A DNA stretch of 64,000 bases from Neorhizobium sp. JUb45 (GTDB lineage Bacteria; Pseudomonadota; Alphaproteobacteria; Rhizobiales; Rhizobiaceae), in the NCBI RefSeq assembly GCF_004343585.1, contig NZ_SLYW01000002.1:434001-498000 (forward strand), given 5' to 3'. The translations under genes and the position numbers were made by a program. This document shows, piece after piece, positions 24,605 to 33,382 of the stretch. The notes beneath the pieces were generated by a model, which worked only from the letters and a program-made list of their open reading frames with translations, made no database searches and was not told the DNA's origin. Every line of letters starts with the position of its first letter. Within the stretch, counting starts at the first letter, position 1.

Positions 24605-25726
24605 TTATGCCAGCGTCTTGAGGACCTGCGGCAATGCCGCTTCCAGAAGCGCCATATCCTTTTCCGTACCGGCGCTTATGCGAATGCAGCGGTTGAGCGG
24701 CGCCACGCCCGGCATGCGGATGAACACACCATGATCCATCAGGCCATCAACGATGGCGCGGGCATAGACACCATCGCGACCGCAATCGATGGCAACGAAA
24801 TTGGTGGCGGAGGCGAGCGGCAGCAACCCATTGTCGCGAGCAATCTTGCCGATCCGGTCGCGTGAGGCCGAAATCTCGCCGATCACCTTTGTCAGATATG
24901 TCTGATCCTTGAGCGCCGCCAAGGCTGCTGCCGTGCTGATGCGCGCCATGCCGAAATGGTTGCGGATCTTGTCAAAGGCCTGCGCTGTGCCGGGCGTCGA
25001 GATGGCATAACCGATACGCGCGCCGGCCAGACCATATGCCTTGGAAAAGGTGCGGGTGCGGATGATGTTGGGCATATCGATAAGAGCTGCCATGGCGGGC
25101 GTGGCATCGGATGGCCCGGTCTCGCAATAGGCCTCATCGAGAATCATCAGGCAGGTTTCGGGCAGCGCTTTGGCGAATGCGACGATATCGTCTGCCGTGT
25201 GCCAGCTGCCCATCGGATTGTCGGGATTGGCGAAATAGACCAGCGGCGCGTTTTCGCGACGCACCAGGTCCAGCAACCCGTTCAGGTCCTCGCGGTCATC
25301 GACATAAGGCGTCGTTACCAGCCGGCCGCCAAAACCTGCGACATGGAAGTTGAAGGTCGGATAGGCGCCGAACGAGGTGACGACCGGAAAGCCGGGTTCG
25401 ATCACCATGCGCACGATCAGGCCAAGCAGATCGTCGATGCCTTCACCGACAGCGATATTCTCCGGGCGGATGTGCAGATGCGCTGCGAGAGCCTGCTTAA
25501 GCTCGAAATTTTCCGGGTCGTTGTATTTCCAGGTATCGGTTGCCGCTTCCGCAATCGCCGTGATTACGGAGGGGGCAGGGCCAAAACCGTTCTCATTGGC
25601 GCCGATACGCGCCTTCACCATCAGTCCGCGATTGCGCTCGATCGCTTCCGGCCCGATAAAAGGCACGGTGGCGGGCAGGCTCTGGATCAGCGGGGTAAAG
25701 CGGGAAAAGGATGACTGGTCAGACAT
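24605..25726 (-). CDS. Histidinol-phosphate aminotransferase-like PLP enzyme (class I/II)
   Basis: The 373-residue fold-type I aminotransferase resembles HisC. It shows the N-terminal ANENGFGPAP and YNDPENFELKQALA region, YFANPDNPMG (substrate Asn), LMILDEAY (PLP Asp/Tyr) and the lysine site RTFSKAYGLAGARIGY. It stands apart from other his genes, so it may be a paralogue for histidinol phosphate or aromatic amino acids. Start 25726 is preferred over the upstream ATG at 25795, whose extra residues are atypical. Confidence 0.85.
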   Translation of the reverse strand: MSDQSSFSRFTPLIQSLPATVPFIGPEAIERNRGLMVKARIGANENGFGPAPSVITAIAEAATDTWKYNDPENFELKQALAAHLHIRPENIAVGEGIDDLLGLIVRMVIEPGFPVVTSFGAYPTFNFHVAGFGGRLVTTPYVDDREDLNGLLDLVRRENAPLVYFANPDNPMGSWHTADDIVAFAKALPETCLMILDEAYCETGPSDATPAMAALIDMPNIIRTRTFSKAYGLAGARIGYAISTPGTAQAFDKIRNHFGMARISTAAALAALKDQTYLTKVIGEISASRDRIGKIARDNGLLPLASATNFVAIDCGRDGVYARAIVDGLMDHGVFIRMPGVAPLNRCIRISAGTEKDMALLEAALPQVLKTLA

Positions 25727-25825
25727 ATACGCATTCCGGTTTGGCAAAAACCGGCACACAATAGGTCCAATTCGTGCGTGCGCAAGCGCATTCACCCGCT
25801 GCGACGACCTGTTCTGCCGACAGAA

Positions 25826-26197
25826 TCACCCGTGGTCGGCGTCAAACCCCAGCCGGATGACGTGATGGAGAAATTCCGGGTCGATCAGCATGTTGAAACC
25901 GACCGTCAGCTTTTCTTCCTCGCGGCGGATCAGCGTGCAGCCGATCTCGTCGCGGATGCCGAGAATTTCCAGGAAGAAATGACCCGATACCTTTATACAG
26001 GGGCTGACTTCGAGCTCGGCGCCATAAATGGACATCTTGCGGATCAGGCAGCGCAGGTTCTGCTTGGTCGAAAGGTGATGCTCGACGAAAATGATCTTGC
26101 CGGGCCGGTCGATATCGAACTGCTCGTAGATCTTGTCGCGCGGAATGCCCGCATTCGGCGTGCTCGTTTTCGTCATGTTCGTCGCGCTCGGCGGCAT
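25826..26197 (-). CDS. PilZ-like domain protein
   Basis: This 123-residue protein has a beta-rich pattern (RPGKIIFVEHHLSTKQNLRCLIRKMSIYGAELEV ... LIRREEEKLTVGFNML) reminiscent of short PilZ-type proteins of Rhizobiales. The canonical RxxxR and D/NxSxxG c-di-GMP residues are not clear, so ligand binding is doubtful. Start 26197 is supported by a GGAGGG ribosome-binding site. It is divergent from a flavoprotein gene. Confidence 0.55.
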   Translation of the reverse strand: MPPSATNMTKTSTPNAGIPRDKIYEQFDIDRPGKIIFVEHHLSTKQNLRCLIRKMSIYGAELEVSPCIKVSGHFFLEILGIRDEIGCTLIRREEEKLTVGFNMLIDPEFLHHVIRLGFDADHG

Positions 26198-26424
26198 GAG
26201 ACCCTCCCTGGGCCCTGTCTTTTGACTATAGTCTACGGCGTTTCCGCTGATGCATATTGAAACGCATCGGTAAAATTTGAATGAGCGACGCGAATCCTCG
26301 CGTAACTGCACGTGAGCGGTCTTGAATGGCTATTGAGGCCGGAGCGTCTGTTGACGCCTTGGCGGTGCGGCTTTACCCCTGTCATCCGTTCGCACATGGC
26401 GGGCATATATATAGAGGGCATGAC

Positions 26425-27645
26425 GTGAGTGCAGGCAGACTGGTAATCGTCGGGGCAGGGCAGGCCGGACTGGCGCTCGCGGCCAAGCTGAGAGCGCTGA
26501 AGGACATGCGGCCGATCACCATGCTCGGCGCGGAAGATGTGGCGCCCTACCAGCGGCCGCCGCTCTCAAAGAAATACCTGTCCGGCGAAATGGAATTCGA
26601 CCGCCTGCTGCTGCGCGTGCCCGAATGGTTTGCCGAGAACGATGTTGACCTGCGTCTTTCCGCCTTTGTGGAGGAGATCGACCGCGATGCCAAAACCGTG
26701 ACGCTGCAGGACGGATCGACAATCGCCTACGACACGCTGGCGCTGGCGACCGGTGCAACGCCCCGCACGCTGCCGGCCGAGATCGGCGGCGATCTCGAGG
26801 GCGTTTATGTGATGCGCGCCAAGCGCGATGCCGACCTTCTGGAAAAGGAAATGAAGGAGGGCCGTCGCCTGCTGGTGATCGGTGGCGGTTACATCGGGCT
26901 GGAGGCTGCGGCCGTTGCGAAGAAATTCGGGCTGGACGTGACGCTGATCGAAATGGCCGACCGTATTCTCAAACGCGTCGCCTCCACAGAGACTGCCGCC
27001 ATCATGCGCGCCATACATAAGGAGCATGGTGTCGCCATTCTCGAAAACACCGGCCTGAAGCGGCTGATCGGCAAGGATGGCCGGGTGGCTGCGGCCGAAC
27101 TGTCAAACGGCACGGTGATCGATGTGGATGCCGTCATCGTCGGCATCGGCGTGTCCGCCAATGACCAGCTGGCCGGTGATTGCGGGCTGGATGTCGGCAA
27201 TGGCATCATCGTCGACGAATTCGCCCGCACATCCGATCGCTCCATCTATGCGGTCGGCGATTGCACAAGCCTGCCCTGGCGCGGCGCCCGCGTGCGGCTG
27301 GAATCGGTCCAGAACGCCATCGACCAGGCGGAAGCCGCGGCCGTGGTTATGACGGGCGAGGAGATCGCCTATGATGCAAAGCCGTGGTTCTGGTCGGATC
27401 AGTATGATGTGAAACTGCAGATCGCCGGCTTCAACCTCGGTTTCGACGAGACCGTGGTGCGCGAGGGTGCGCGTCCGGGCAGTGTTTCCGTCTGGTACTT
27501 CAAAGAGGGGCGGTTTGTGGCGGTCGATGCCATCAACGATGCCAAGGCCTATGCCACCGGCAAACGCCTGCTCGATCAGGGCCGCGAACCGAATCGCGAT
27601 GTGCTGGCTGATTCCGCTGCCGACCTGAAGCTTCTTCTCGGCTGA
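26425..27645 (+). CDS. FAD-dependent ferredoxin/rubredoxin reductase-type oxidoreductase
   Basis: The 406-residue flavoprotein moves electrons from NAD(P)H to a ferredoxin-like partner in related systems. The FAD motif VIVGAGQAGLALAAKL is at the N-terminus. The NAD(P) motif LLVIGGGYIGLEAAAV is near residue 150, and YAVGDCTSLPW is the second FAD site. A reductase C-terminal domain follows. The GTG start at 26425 has AGAGGG upstream and gives the normal length. No ferredoxin or oxygenase gene is adjacent, so its partner is unknown. Confidence 0.88.
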   Translation: MSAGRLVIVGAGQAGLALAAKLRALKDMRPITMLGAEDVAPYQRPPLSKKYLSGEMEFDRLLLRVPEWFAENDVDLRLSAFVEEIDRDAKTVTLQDGSTIAYDTLALATGATPRTLPAEIGGDLEGVYVMRAKRDADLLEKEMKEGRRLLVIGGGYIGLEAAAVAKKFGLDVTLIEMADRILKRVASTETAAIMRAIHKEHGVAILENTGLKRLIGKDGRVAAAELSNGTVIDVDAVIVGIGVSANDQLAGDCGLDVGNGIIVDEFARTSDRSIYAVGDCTSLPWRGARVRLESVQNAIDQAEAAAVVMTGEEIAYDAKPWFWSDQYDVKLQIAGFNLGFDETVVREGARPGSVSVWYFKEGRFVAVDAINDAKAYATGKRLLDQGREPNRDVLADSAADLKLLLG

Positions 27646-27751
27646 AGTTTCGTCAGGGGCGTGGAAAAGCGCCCCTATAATAAGGAAATGTCGCGCAACG
27701 TCACAAAAGACCTTGCAATCGCGATTCTTCCCGAATAATCACCACGGCACC

Positions 27752-27841
27752 GGAGAGGTGGCCGAGTGGTCGAAGGCGCTCCCCTGCTAAGGGAGTATAC
27801 CCGAGAGGGTATCGTGGGTTCGAATCCCATCCTCTCCGCCA
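27752..27841 (+). tRNA. tRNA-Ser (GCU anticodon)
   Basis: This is a class II tRNA of 90 nt with an encoded CCA end. The acceptor arm GGAGAGG pairs with CCTCTCC, the D-loop contains GGTCGAAGG, and the anticodon stem CTCCC/GGGAG encloses GCT. A long variable arm (TACCC...GGGTA) and a T-loop TTCGAAT are present. This fits serine AGC/AGU codons. Confidence 0.97.
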
Positions 27842-28409
27842 TCAAACGATTTTCCCATAAAAGATGACGTCAGACACAGACAGCCAGCAATCGGCCGTTT
27901 TGTTCCGATGGCACGTTGCGCCGGATGCATGGGTCGCCGCGTTCTAGCGATCAGGATATCGCGCCCCTCTGTCTTGCCATGACATTCGGTGGCGCATTTT
28001 CCACAACGCGACCCCTTCCGCGCGGCGATGGACGGATCCCCTATAAATTCAGGGGTCGGCGTTGCGGCCGGGAATCATGGCGCATTCCGTCTTTCCGTCC
28101 GATTCTCATGGCCGTCCACAGGGTAAAATCCCGCATTGCCGCCGCTAAGTGGCTGCTTCCCAATGCAATTGTTAAGGATTTGTAAAAATTGAACGATCCT
28201 CAACAGGCGTTTTGTGTCCTTTGCGCAACAGCGTGATTGGAAGCGGGGGTGATGAACCGCAAATCTCCCAGTTCAAGATTGCGTGCAGTGGCTGGTCGAG
28301 TATTTTCAATCTCGGAAGCGCGGCGGTGGATCGCACGTTTTCGAATACCGACGGGGATGGGGCAGGGAATGCTGTCCTTCAGCTATAAGAACCCAGACCC
28401 TTATGTAAC
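27842..28409. other. 568-bp intergenic region upstream of porin 1
   Basis: No convincing gene is present; an open frame at 27916-28185 has no ribosome-binding site, domain or start context. The region should hold the porin 1 promoter and a long leader. The tRNA 3' end does not recur in the part of the window I checked by eye, so I see no integrated island here. Confidence 0.5.
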
Positions 28410-28619
28410 TTTGACTGGAGGTCAAACATGAACATCAAGAGCCTTCTTCTCGGCTCCGCAGCAGCTCTCGCTGCTGTATCTGGCGCACAGGCTGCCGACG
28501 CTATCGTTGCTGCTGAACCTGAGCCCATGGAATACGTCCGCGTTTGCGACGCTTTCGGCACCGGCTACTTCTACATCCCGGGCACCGAAACCTGCCTCAA
28601 GATTGGTGGTTACGTTCGT
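28410..28619 (+). repeat. 210-bp direct repeat, copy A (5' end of porin 1)
   Basis: This block runs from 18 bp before the porin 1 ATG to codon 64. It is identical to 30621-30830 except for one silent T/C difference near its end. The copies are 2211 bp apart in direct orientation and flank the porin 1 body and the recombinase gene. The corresponding part of porin 3 has many silent differences. Confidence 0.9.
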
Positions 28620-29519
28620 GTACAGGTTGACGGTCGTTCGGACTTCGACGTGACCGGTCAGCTCGGTGGTTACCGCACCAACACCCGCGGTCAGTTGACT
28701 GTTGAAGCCAAGTCGGACACGGAACTCGGTACGCTTGGTTCCAAGATCACGCTGCGCGCCAACACTAACTCTGCTTCGAGCGACTTCTACCTCGAAGAAA
28801 CCTACCTGGAAATCGGTGGCCTTCGCGTTGGTCAGTTCTACAACTACTTCGATAACGGTCTTCCGGGCGAAACCGTTCTTTCCGACGGTGGTCCTCTCGG
28901 CGGCGGTTACATCGGTGGCGACACCCTGAACAACTCCATTCGTTACACCTTCGATGGCGGCGCTTTCACGGCTTACGTTCAGGCCGACGCCTTCAACTCG
29001 CAGGCTGGTTGGAAGACCGATGGTTTCGTTAACGCTGATGGCGACTACGTTCGCGCCAACGACGGCGAAGTCGGTATCAACGGCTTGATCGCTGGCAAGT
29101 TCGGCGGCGTATCTGCTGACCTGTTCGCTGCTTACGATTTCGACGCTGAAGAAGCTGTTCTTGCTTCGACTCTGTCGGCTGAAATCGGCCCGGGCAAGCT
29201 CGGCGTCTTCGGCGTATACTCCTTCGGCGCTTCCCGCTATTGGGACTTCGCAGAATGGAGCATCGGTGCAGAATACGCGATCGCTGTAACCGAAAAGTTC
29301 TCGATCACCCCGGGCGCTCAGTACTGGGATAACATCGATTATGACGCAAGCGGTAGCTACACCGGTGGTGAGGCATGGCGCGTTGGCGTAACGGCTGACT
29401 ACAAGATCACGCAGGGCCTGACTGCCAAGGCAACCGTCAACTACACCGACGTTGACCTCGGTAACGGCGTTGATGGCGACCGTTGGGACGGCTTCTTCCG
29501 TCTGCAGCGTTCGTTCTAA
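28428..29519 (+). CDS. Omp2b/RopA-family outer membrane porin, copy 1
   Basis: This is a 363-residue trimeric-type porin of Rhizobiales for diffusion of small solutes across the outer membrane. The signal peptide MNIKSLLLGSAAALAAVSGAQA is cleaved before ADAI. The family start motif EPMEYVRVCDAFGTGYFYIPGTETCLKIGGYVR and the C-terminal DGFFRLQRSF ending in Phe (BAM signal) are both present. Its 5' end is almost identical to porin 2, while its centre (GVFGVYSFG.SRYWDF.EWSIGAEYAIAV) matches porin 3, so it is a mosaic. A TTTGAC/GTCAAA hairpin encloses the ribosome-binding site. Confidence 0.95.
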   Translation: MNIKSLLLGSAAALAAVSGAQAADAIVAAEPEPMEYVRVCDAFGTGYFYIPGTETCLKIGGYVRVQVDGRSDFDVTGQLGGYRTNTRGQLTVEAKSDTELGTLGSKITLRANTNSASSDFYLEETYLEIGGLRVGQFYNYFDNGLPGETVLSDGGPLGGGYIGGDTLNNSIRYTFDGGAFTAYVQADAFNSQAGWKTDGFVNADGDYVRANDGEVGINGLIAGKFGGVSADLFAAYDFDAEEAVLASTLSAEIGPGKLGVFGVYSFGASRYWDFAEWSIGAEYAIAVTEKFSITPGAQYWDNIDYDASGSYTGGEAWRVGVTADYKITQGLTAKATVNYTDVDLGNGVDGDRWDGFFRLQRSF

Positions 29520-29532
29520 TACCTGATCCGAT

Positions 29533-29569
29533 GGCCCGCAGCCTAATGACTGCGGGCCGTTGCTGTTTT
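29533..29569 (+). terminator. Terminator of porin 1
   Basis: A perfect 9-bp stem (GGCCCGCAG / CTGCGGGCC) with an 8-base loop is followed by GTTGCTGTTTT just after the porin 1 stop. Confidence 0.75.
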
Positions 29570-29671
29570 GCCACAAGCATTCTTTAAATACTCTAGGGCC
29601 CTCATGCTCTGGAGCGCTGCCTGTTGTAGTTGAATGCATTCCGACGATGCTAACCGCATCGGGAGAGCGAA

Positions 29672-30598
29672 ATGGGCAAAGAAACCGGACATAAAGGGGA
29701 GCTTTCAGCGTTCCCTTCCTTCGGCAAGCCCTACGCTGTCAACTATCAGTTCAATGCCAGCGGTCCGAAAGTCGTAGCGTCCACCAGTCTTATTCGGCTC
29801 CTGGAACAGTACGCAGATATCCTCTGGGAAACAGGCAGTCATAAAGCCAATGTCCGAGCCTTCGTCGGGGAGCTGGACGAGATCTTGTTAGGTCACTCGT
29901 TCGACGCTTTCACGGATGAAATGGTAGATCGGCTCATTGGCGAATTACGCAAACGTGGCAACAGCAACGCGACCATCAATAGAAAGATGGCGGCGCTGAG
30001 CAAGCTGCTGCGGAAAGCGTTCAAAATGGGCGATATACACAGCCTTCCAGAATTCCGGCGCCAGAAAGAAAAGGCTGGCCGGATTCGATTCCTCGAATAC
30101 GAAGAGGAGGATCGACTGTTCGCGGCGATAAAAGCAAAAGATGAGCTGTATTACGCCCTCTGTGTGTTCCTCGTTGATACAGGAGCGCGTTTGGGAGAGG
30201 GGATCGGGTTACACTGGAACGACATTTATGAAAATCGAGCCACCTTCTGGATTACCAAGTCGGGCAGAAGCAGGACTGTTCCGCTAACACCGCGAGCAGT
30301 CCATGTTGTCGGCCAACAGGCTGGCGCGAAAGATGGACCTTTTGCTTCCGTCGACCAGCAACGCTTTCGAAGCGTGTGGAACTCCGCCAAGGCAGACGTT
30401 GGGCTCGGTACCGACGAAAATGTAGTGCCGCACGTTCTAAGACATACATGTGCCTCGCGTCTTGTCAGGGGAGGCATAGATATACGCCGTGTTCAGATGT
30501 GGCTGGGACATCAGACGCTTCAGATGACGATGCGATACGCCCATCTAGCTTCTCACGATCTTGACGTCTGCGTGCCAATCCTGGAGCGGCGACCGTAA
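29672..30598 (+). CDS. Tyrosine recombinase/phage integrase family protein
   Basis: This 308-residue site-specific recombinase has an N-terminal SAM-like core-binding domain (about 35-125) and a catalytic domain (about 135-300). The complete catalytic set is visible: Arg173 (GARLGE), Lys196 (TKSGRS), His254 and Arg257 (HVLRH), His280 (LGH), and nucleophile Tyr289 (MRYAHL). It lies alone between porins 1 and 2, without phage or transfer genes. It looks less GC-rich than its neighbours, suggesting acquisition. The stop is 40 bp before the porin 2 ATG. Its target site is unknown; porin recombination is inferred from position only. Confidence 0.93.
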   Translation: MGKETGHKGELSAFPSFGKPYAVNYQFNASGPKVVASTSLIRLLEQYADILWETGSHKANVRAFVGELDEILLGHSFDAFTDEMVDRLIGELRKRGNSNATINRKMAALSKLLRKAFKMGDIHSLPEFRRQKEKAGRIRFLEYEEEDRLFAAIKAKDELYYALCVFLVDTGARLGEGIGLHWNDIYENRATFWITKSGRSRTVPLTPRAVHVVGQQAGAKDGPFASVDQQRFRSVWNSAKADVGLGTDENVVPHVLRHTCASRLVRGGIDIRRVQMWLGHQTLQMTMRYAHLASHDLDVCVPILERRP

Positions 30599-30620
30599 AC
30601 CACAAATTTGATGCTCCAAT

Positions 30621-30830
30621 TTTGACTGGAGGTCAAACATGAACATCAAGAGCCTTCTTCTCGGCTCCGCAGCAGCTCTCGCTGCTGTATCTGGCGCACA
30701 GGCTGCCGACGCTATCGTTGCTGCTGAACCTGAGCCCATGGAATACGTCCGCGTTTGCGACGCTTTCGGCACCGGCTACTTCTACATCCCGGGCACCGAA
30801 ACCTGCCTCAAGATCGGTGGTTACGTTCGT
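30621..30830 (+). repeat. 210-bp direct repeat, copy B (5' end of porin 2)
   Basis: This is the partner of 28410-28619. Identity starts at the TTTGAC arm of the hairpin before the porin 2 ATG, just 22 bp after the recombinase stop, and ends at codon 64. Homologous recombination between the copies would delete 2211 bp and place porin 2 behind the porin 1 promoter. Confidence 0.9.
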
Positions 30831-31697
30831 ACGCAGATCGACGGTCGTTCGGAATTTGCTGGCATTGATGGCGGCTACCGCACCAACACCCGCGGCAAGC
30901 TGCAGATCTCTGCCAAGTCGGACACCGAACTCGGCACGCTGGCTTCTATCATCAACATGGAAGCCAACACCAACGGTCTCAGCCAGGACTTCGTTCTGAA
31001 GGACACCTTCATTGAACTCGGCGGCCTGCGCGTCGGTTACTTCTTCAACTACTTCGATACCGGTCTTCCGGGCGAAACCGTTCTCGCTGACGGCCGTCCT
31101 GGCGACGTATTCGGTGGTGGTTTCGGCGCCAACACGCTGAACAACTCGATCCGTTATACCTTCGATGGCGGCGCTTTCCAGGCCTACATCCAGGCTGACG
31201 CGTTCAACTCGGAAGCTGGTTGGAAGACCGACCTCGCTGGTAACGACGACGAAATCGGCGTCAACGGCGTTATCGCTGGCAAGCTCGGCGCAGTATCGAT
31301 CGACTTCTTCGCTGGTTACGATTTCGGCACCGAAGAAGCAGCTTTCGCTTCTACGCTGACCGCTGAACTCGGCCCGGGCAAGCTCGGCGTCTTCGCTGCC
31401 TACGCAACCGGCTCGAACAGCTACTTCGACGCTGCTGAGTGGACCGTTGGTGCAGAATACGCTATCGCTGTAACCGACAAGCTGTCGATCACTCCTGGCG
31501 CACAGTACTGGGACAACATCGTATTCGTCGGTGGCCAGCCTGAGGCTGGTGATGCATGGCGCGCTGGTGTAACGGCTGACTACAAGATCACCCAGGGCCT
31601 GACCGCCAAGGCAACCGTCAACTACACCGACGTTGACTCGGGCGCCGGTTCTGACGACCGTTGGGACGGCTTCTTCCGTCTGCAGCGTTCGTTCTAA
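30639..31697 (+). CDS. Omp2b/RopA-family outer membrane porin, copy 2
   Basis: This is a 352-residue porin with the same signal peptide and first 64 residues as porin 1 and a distinct central barrel (AGIDGGYRTNTRGKLQISAK, GVFAAYATGSNSYFDAAEW). The C-terminal segment ends DGFFRLQRSF. Only 40 bp separate it from the recombinase gene, so it has little room for its own promoter. It may be co-transcribed with the recombinase or stay low unless rearranged. The usual porin family length is 340-370. Confidence 0.95.
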   Translation: MNIKSLLLGSAAALAAVSGAQAADAIVAAEPEPMEYVRVCDAFGTGYFYIPGTETCLKIGGYVRTQIDGRSEFAGIDGGYRTNTRGKLQISAKSDTELGTLASIINMEANTNGLSQDFVLKDTFIELGGLRVGYFFNYFDTGLPGETVLADGRPGDVFGGGFGANTLNNSIRYTFDGGAFQAYIQADAFNSEAGWKTDLAGNDDEIGVNGVIAGKLGAVSIDFFAGYDFGTEEAAFASTLTAELGPGKLGVFAAYATGSNSYFDAAEWTVGAEYAIAVTDKLSITPGAQYWDNIVFVGGQPEAGDAWRAGVTADYKITQGLTAKATVNYTDVDSGAGSDDRWDGFFRLQRSF

Positions 31698-31722
31698 TCT
31701 GACCTTTCAGGTTTGATCGGAG

Positions 31723-31747
31723 AGCCCGGCCTTTGGCCGGGCTTTTC
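31723..31747 (+). terminator. Terminator of porin 2
   Basis: A perfect 9-bp stem (AGCCCGGCC / GGCCGGGCT) with a TTT loop is followed by TTTCT. Confidence 0.85.
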
Positions 31748-32064
31748 TGTTTGGGGTTGGTTAAGCTGTGTGTTTTGGCTGCGAGATGCGCCAAGCCGCG
31801 AATATCTGAAGCCGTTTCGGCCAAGTGATTCGAATCCATTAAAAATGAAGTGCTTCAGATTTTCGCCGGACACATATGCCGCGGGAAGGTGGATGTCGGT
31901 GAGCGTTTGGTCGTGTGTATGCTGCAATAAGTTGTGACATAAAAGTGACTCAACGCGCGCAACTATGTGGCGAAGGTGTTCTCTGCTGTTTGATTTGCTT
32001 GAAAGCAAAATATGCACATGTACGTTGTCCCGGTAAGAATGAATCGCCAAACGGGGAATGACCT
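31748..32064. other. Promoter and leader region of porin 3
   Basis: This 317-bp region has no credible gene. A 16-bp palindrome (TTTGCTT-GA-AAGCAAA, 31994-32009) lies about 55 bp before the porin 3 start in AT-richer DNA and is a candidate operator. The porin 1/2 type hairpin around the ribosome-binding site is absent here. Confidence 0.5.
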
Positions 32065-33141
32065 ATGAACATCAAAAGCCTTCTTCTCGGCTCCGCAGCT
32101 GCCCTCGCAGCCGTTTCCGGCGCCCAGGCGGCTGACGCTATCGTCGCTGCCGAACCGGAACCCATGGAATACGTTCGCGTCTGCGACGCGTTCGGCACCG
32201 GATACTTCTATATCCCGGGTACCGAAACCTGCCTCAAGATCGGTGGTTACGTTCGTACTCAGATTGGTGGTCGTAGCGACTTCGACATCGATGGCGTTGG
32301 CCGCGTTCAGGATGGTGGTTACATCACCAACACCCGTGGTTATCTGACCATCAGCGCAAAGTCCGACACTGAACTCGGTACGCTTGGTTCGTCGATCAGC
32401 ATGGAAGCCGACACCAACGGCGGCAGCCAGGACTTCTTCGTCGATGAAGCCATCATCACCCTCGGCGGTCTTCAGGTCGGTTATTTCTATAACTACTTCG
32501 ATAACGGCCTTCCGGGCGAAACTGTCCTCTCCGACGGCGGCCCGATCGCTGGTGCCAACTACATTGGCGGCGACACGCTGAACAACTCCATCCGCTACAC
32601 ATTCGATGGCGGCGCCTTCCAGGCCTACATCCAGGGTGACTTTTTCGACTCGCAGGACGGCTGGAAGACCGACGTAAACGATGAAGAAATCGGCATCAAC
32701 GCCATGATCGCTGGCAAGTTCGGTGGCGTTGCCATCGATCTGTTCGGCGCTTACGAGTTCGACAACGAAGACGGCGTCATCGCTTCGACGCTGGCTGCTG
32801 AAATCGGCCCGGGCACGCTTGGCGTCTTCGGCGTATACTCCTTCGGTCCTTCCCGTTACTGGGACTTCTCCGAGTGGAGCATCGGTGCAGAATACGCGAT
32901 TGCTGTATCCGACAAGCTGAAGATCACCCCCGGTGCGCAGTACTGGGATAACATCCTGCCGATCGGCAGCGACTACGAAGGTGGTTCTGCGTGGCGCGTT
33001 GGCGTAACGGCTGACTACACGATCACCACCAACCTGACTGCCAAGGCAACCGTCAACTATACCGACGTTGACGTTGACTTCGGTGGCGTCGGTGGCGGCG
33101 ATCGTTGGGACGGCTTCGTACGTCTGCAGCGTTCGTTCTAA
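32065..33141 (+). CDS. Omp2b/RopA-family outer membrane porin, copy 3
   Basis: The 358-residue porin keeps the family signal peptide, MEYVRVCDAFGTGYFYIPG motif and a C-terminal Phe (DGFVRLQRSF). Its 5' DNA differs from porins 1 and 2 at many silent sites, but its central region (DNGLPGETVLSDGGP, GVFGVYSFGPSRYWDFSEW) is the closest match to porin 1. It has its own longer upstream region and terminator, so it is an independent transcription unit. Confidence 0.95.
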   Translation: MNIKSLLLGSAAALAAVSGAQAADAIVAAEPEPMEYVRVCDAFGTGYFYIPGTETCLKIGGYVRTQIGGRSDFDIDGVGRVQDGGYITNTRGYLTISAKSDTELGTLGSSISMEADTNGGSQDFFVDEAIITLGGLQVGYFYNYFDNGLPGETVLSDGGPIAGANYIGGDTLNNSIRYTFDGGAFQAYIQGDFFDSQDGWKTDVNDEEIGINAMIAGKFGGVAIDLFGAYEFDNEDGVIASTLAAEIGPGTLGVFGVYSFGPSRYWDFSEWSIGAEYAIAVSDKLKITPGAQYWDNILPIGSDYEGGSAWRVGVTADYTITTNLTAKATVNYTDVDVDFGGVGGGDRWDGFVRLQRSF

Positions 33142-33164
33142 TCTGATCTCGCAAGAGACAAGTG

Positions 33165-33194
33165 AGCCCGCGGATCATCTCCGCGGGCTTTTTC
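33165..33194 (+). terminator. Terminator of porin 3
   Basis: A perfect 10-bp stem (AGCCCGCGGA / TCCGCGGGCT) with a TCATC loop and a T-run follows the porin 3 stop. Confidence 0.88.
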
Positions 33195-33382
33195 GTGTCT
33201 GGCTTCCAGCGCGGCAATCAGTGCACCGGGCTTGCAGGTCTGAAGCAATGTCGAGGAGGCGGTCATTTTCGGCAAACCTGTGGCCTATTGTCGGCTCGCA
33301 TTGTTTGCCGGTCAGGTTTTCATGTTCGTGCCGCGCCAAGGCGATCGGCGTCGCCGATTTTGCCATCCGCCGCGAAATCCGC

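Noticed and set aside
27916..28185. 89-residue frame between tRNA-Ser and porin 1
   Set aside because: No ribosome-binding site, no domain, and unlikely amino-acid composition.
27752..30598. tRNA-Ser plus recombinase as the ends of an integrative element
   Set aside because: The recombinase is nearly 2 kb from the tRNA with a porin between, I saw no second copy of the tRNA 3' end, and no mobility or cargo genes are present.
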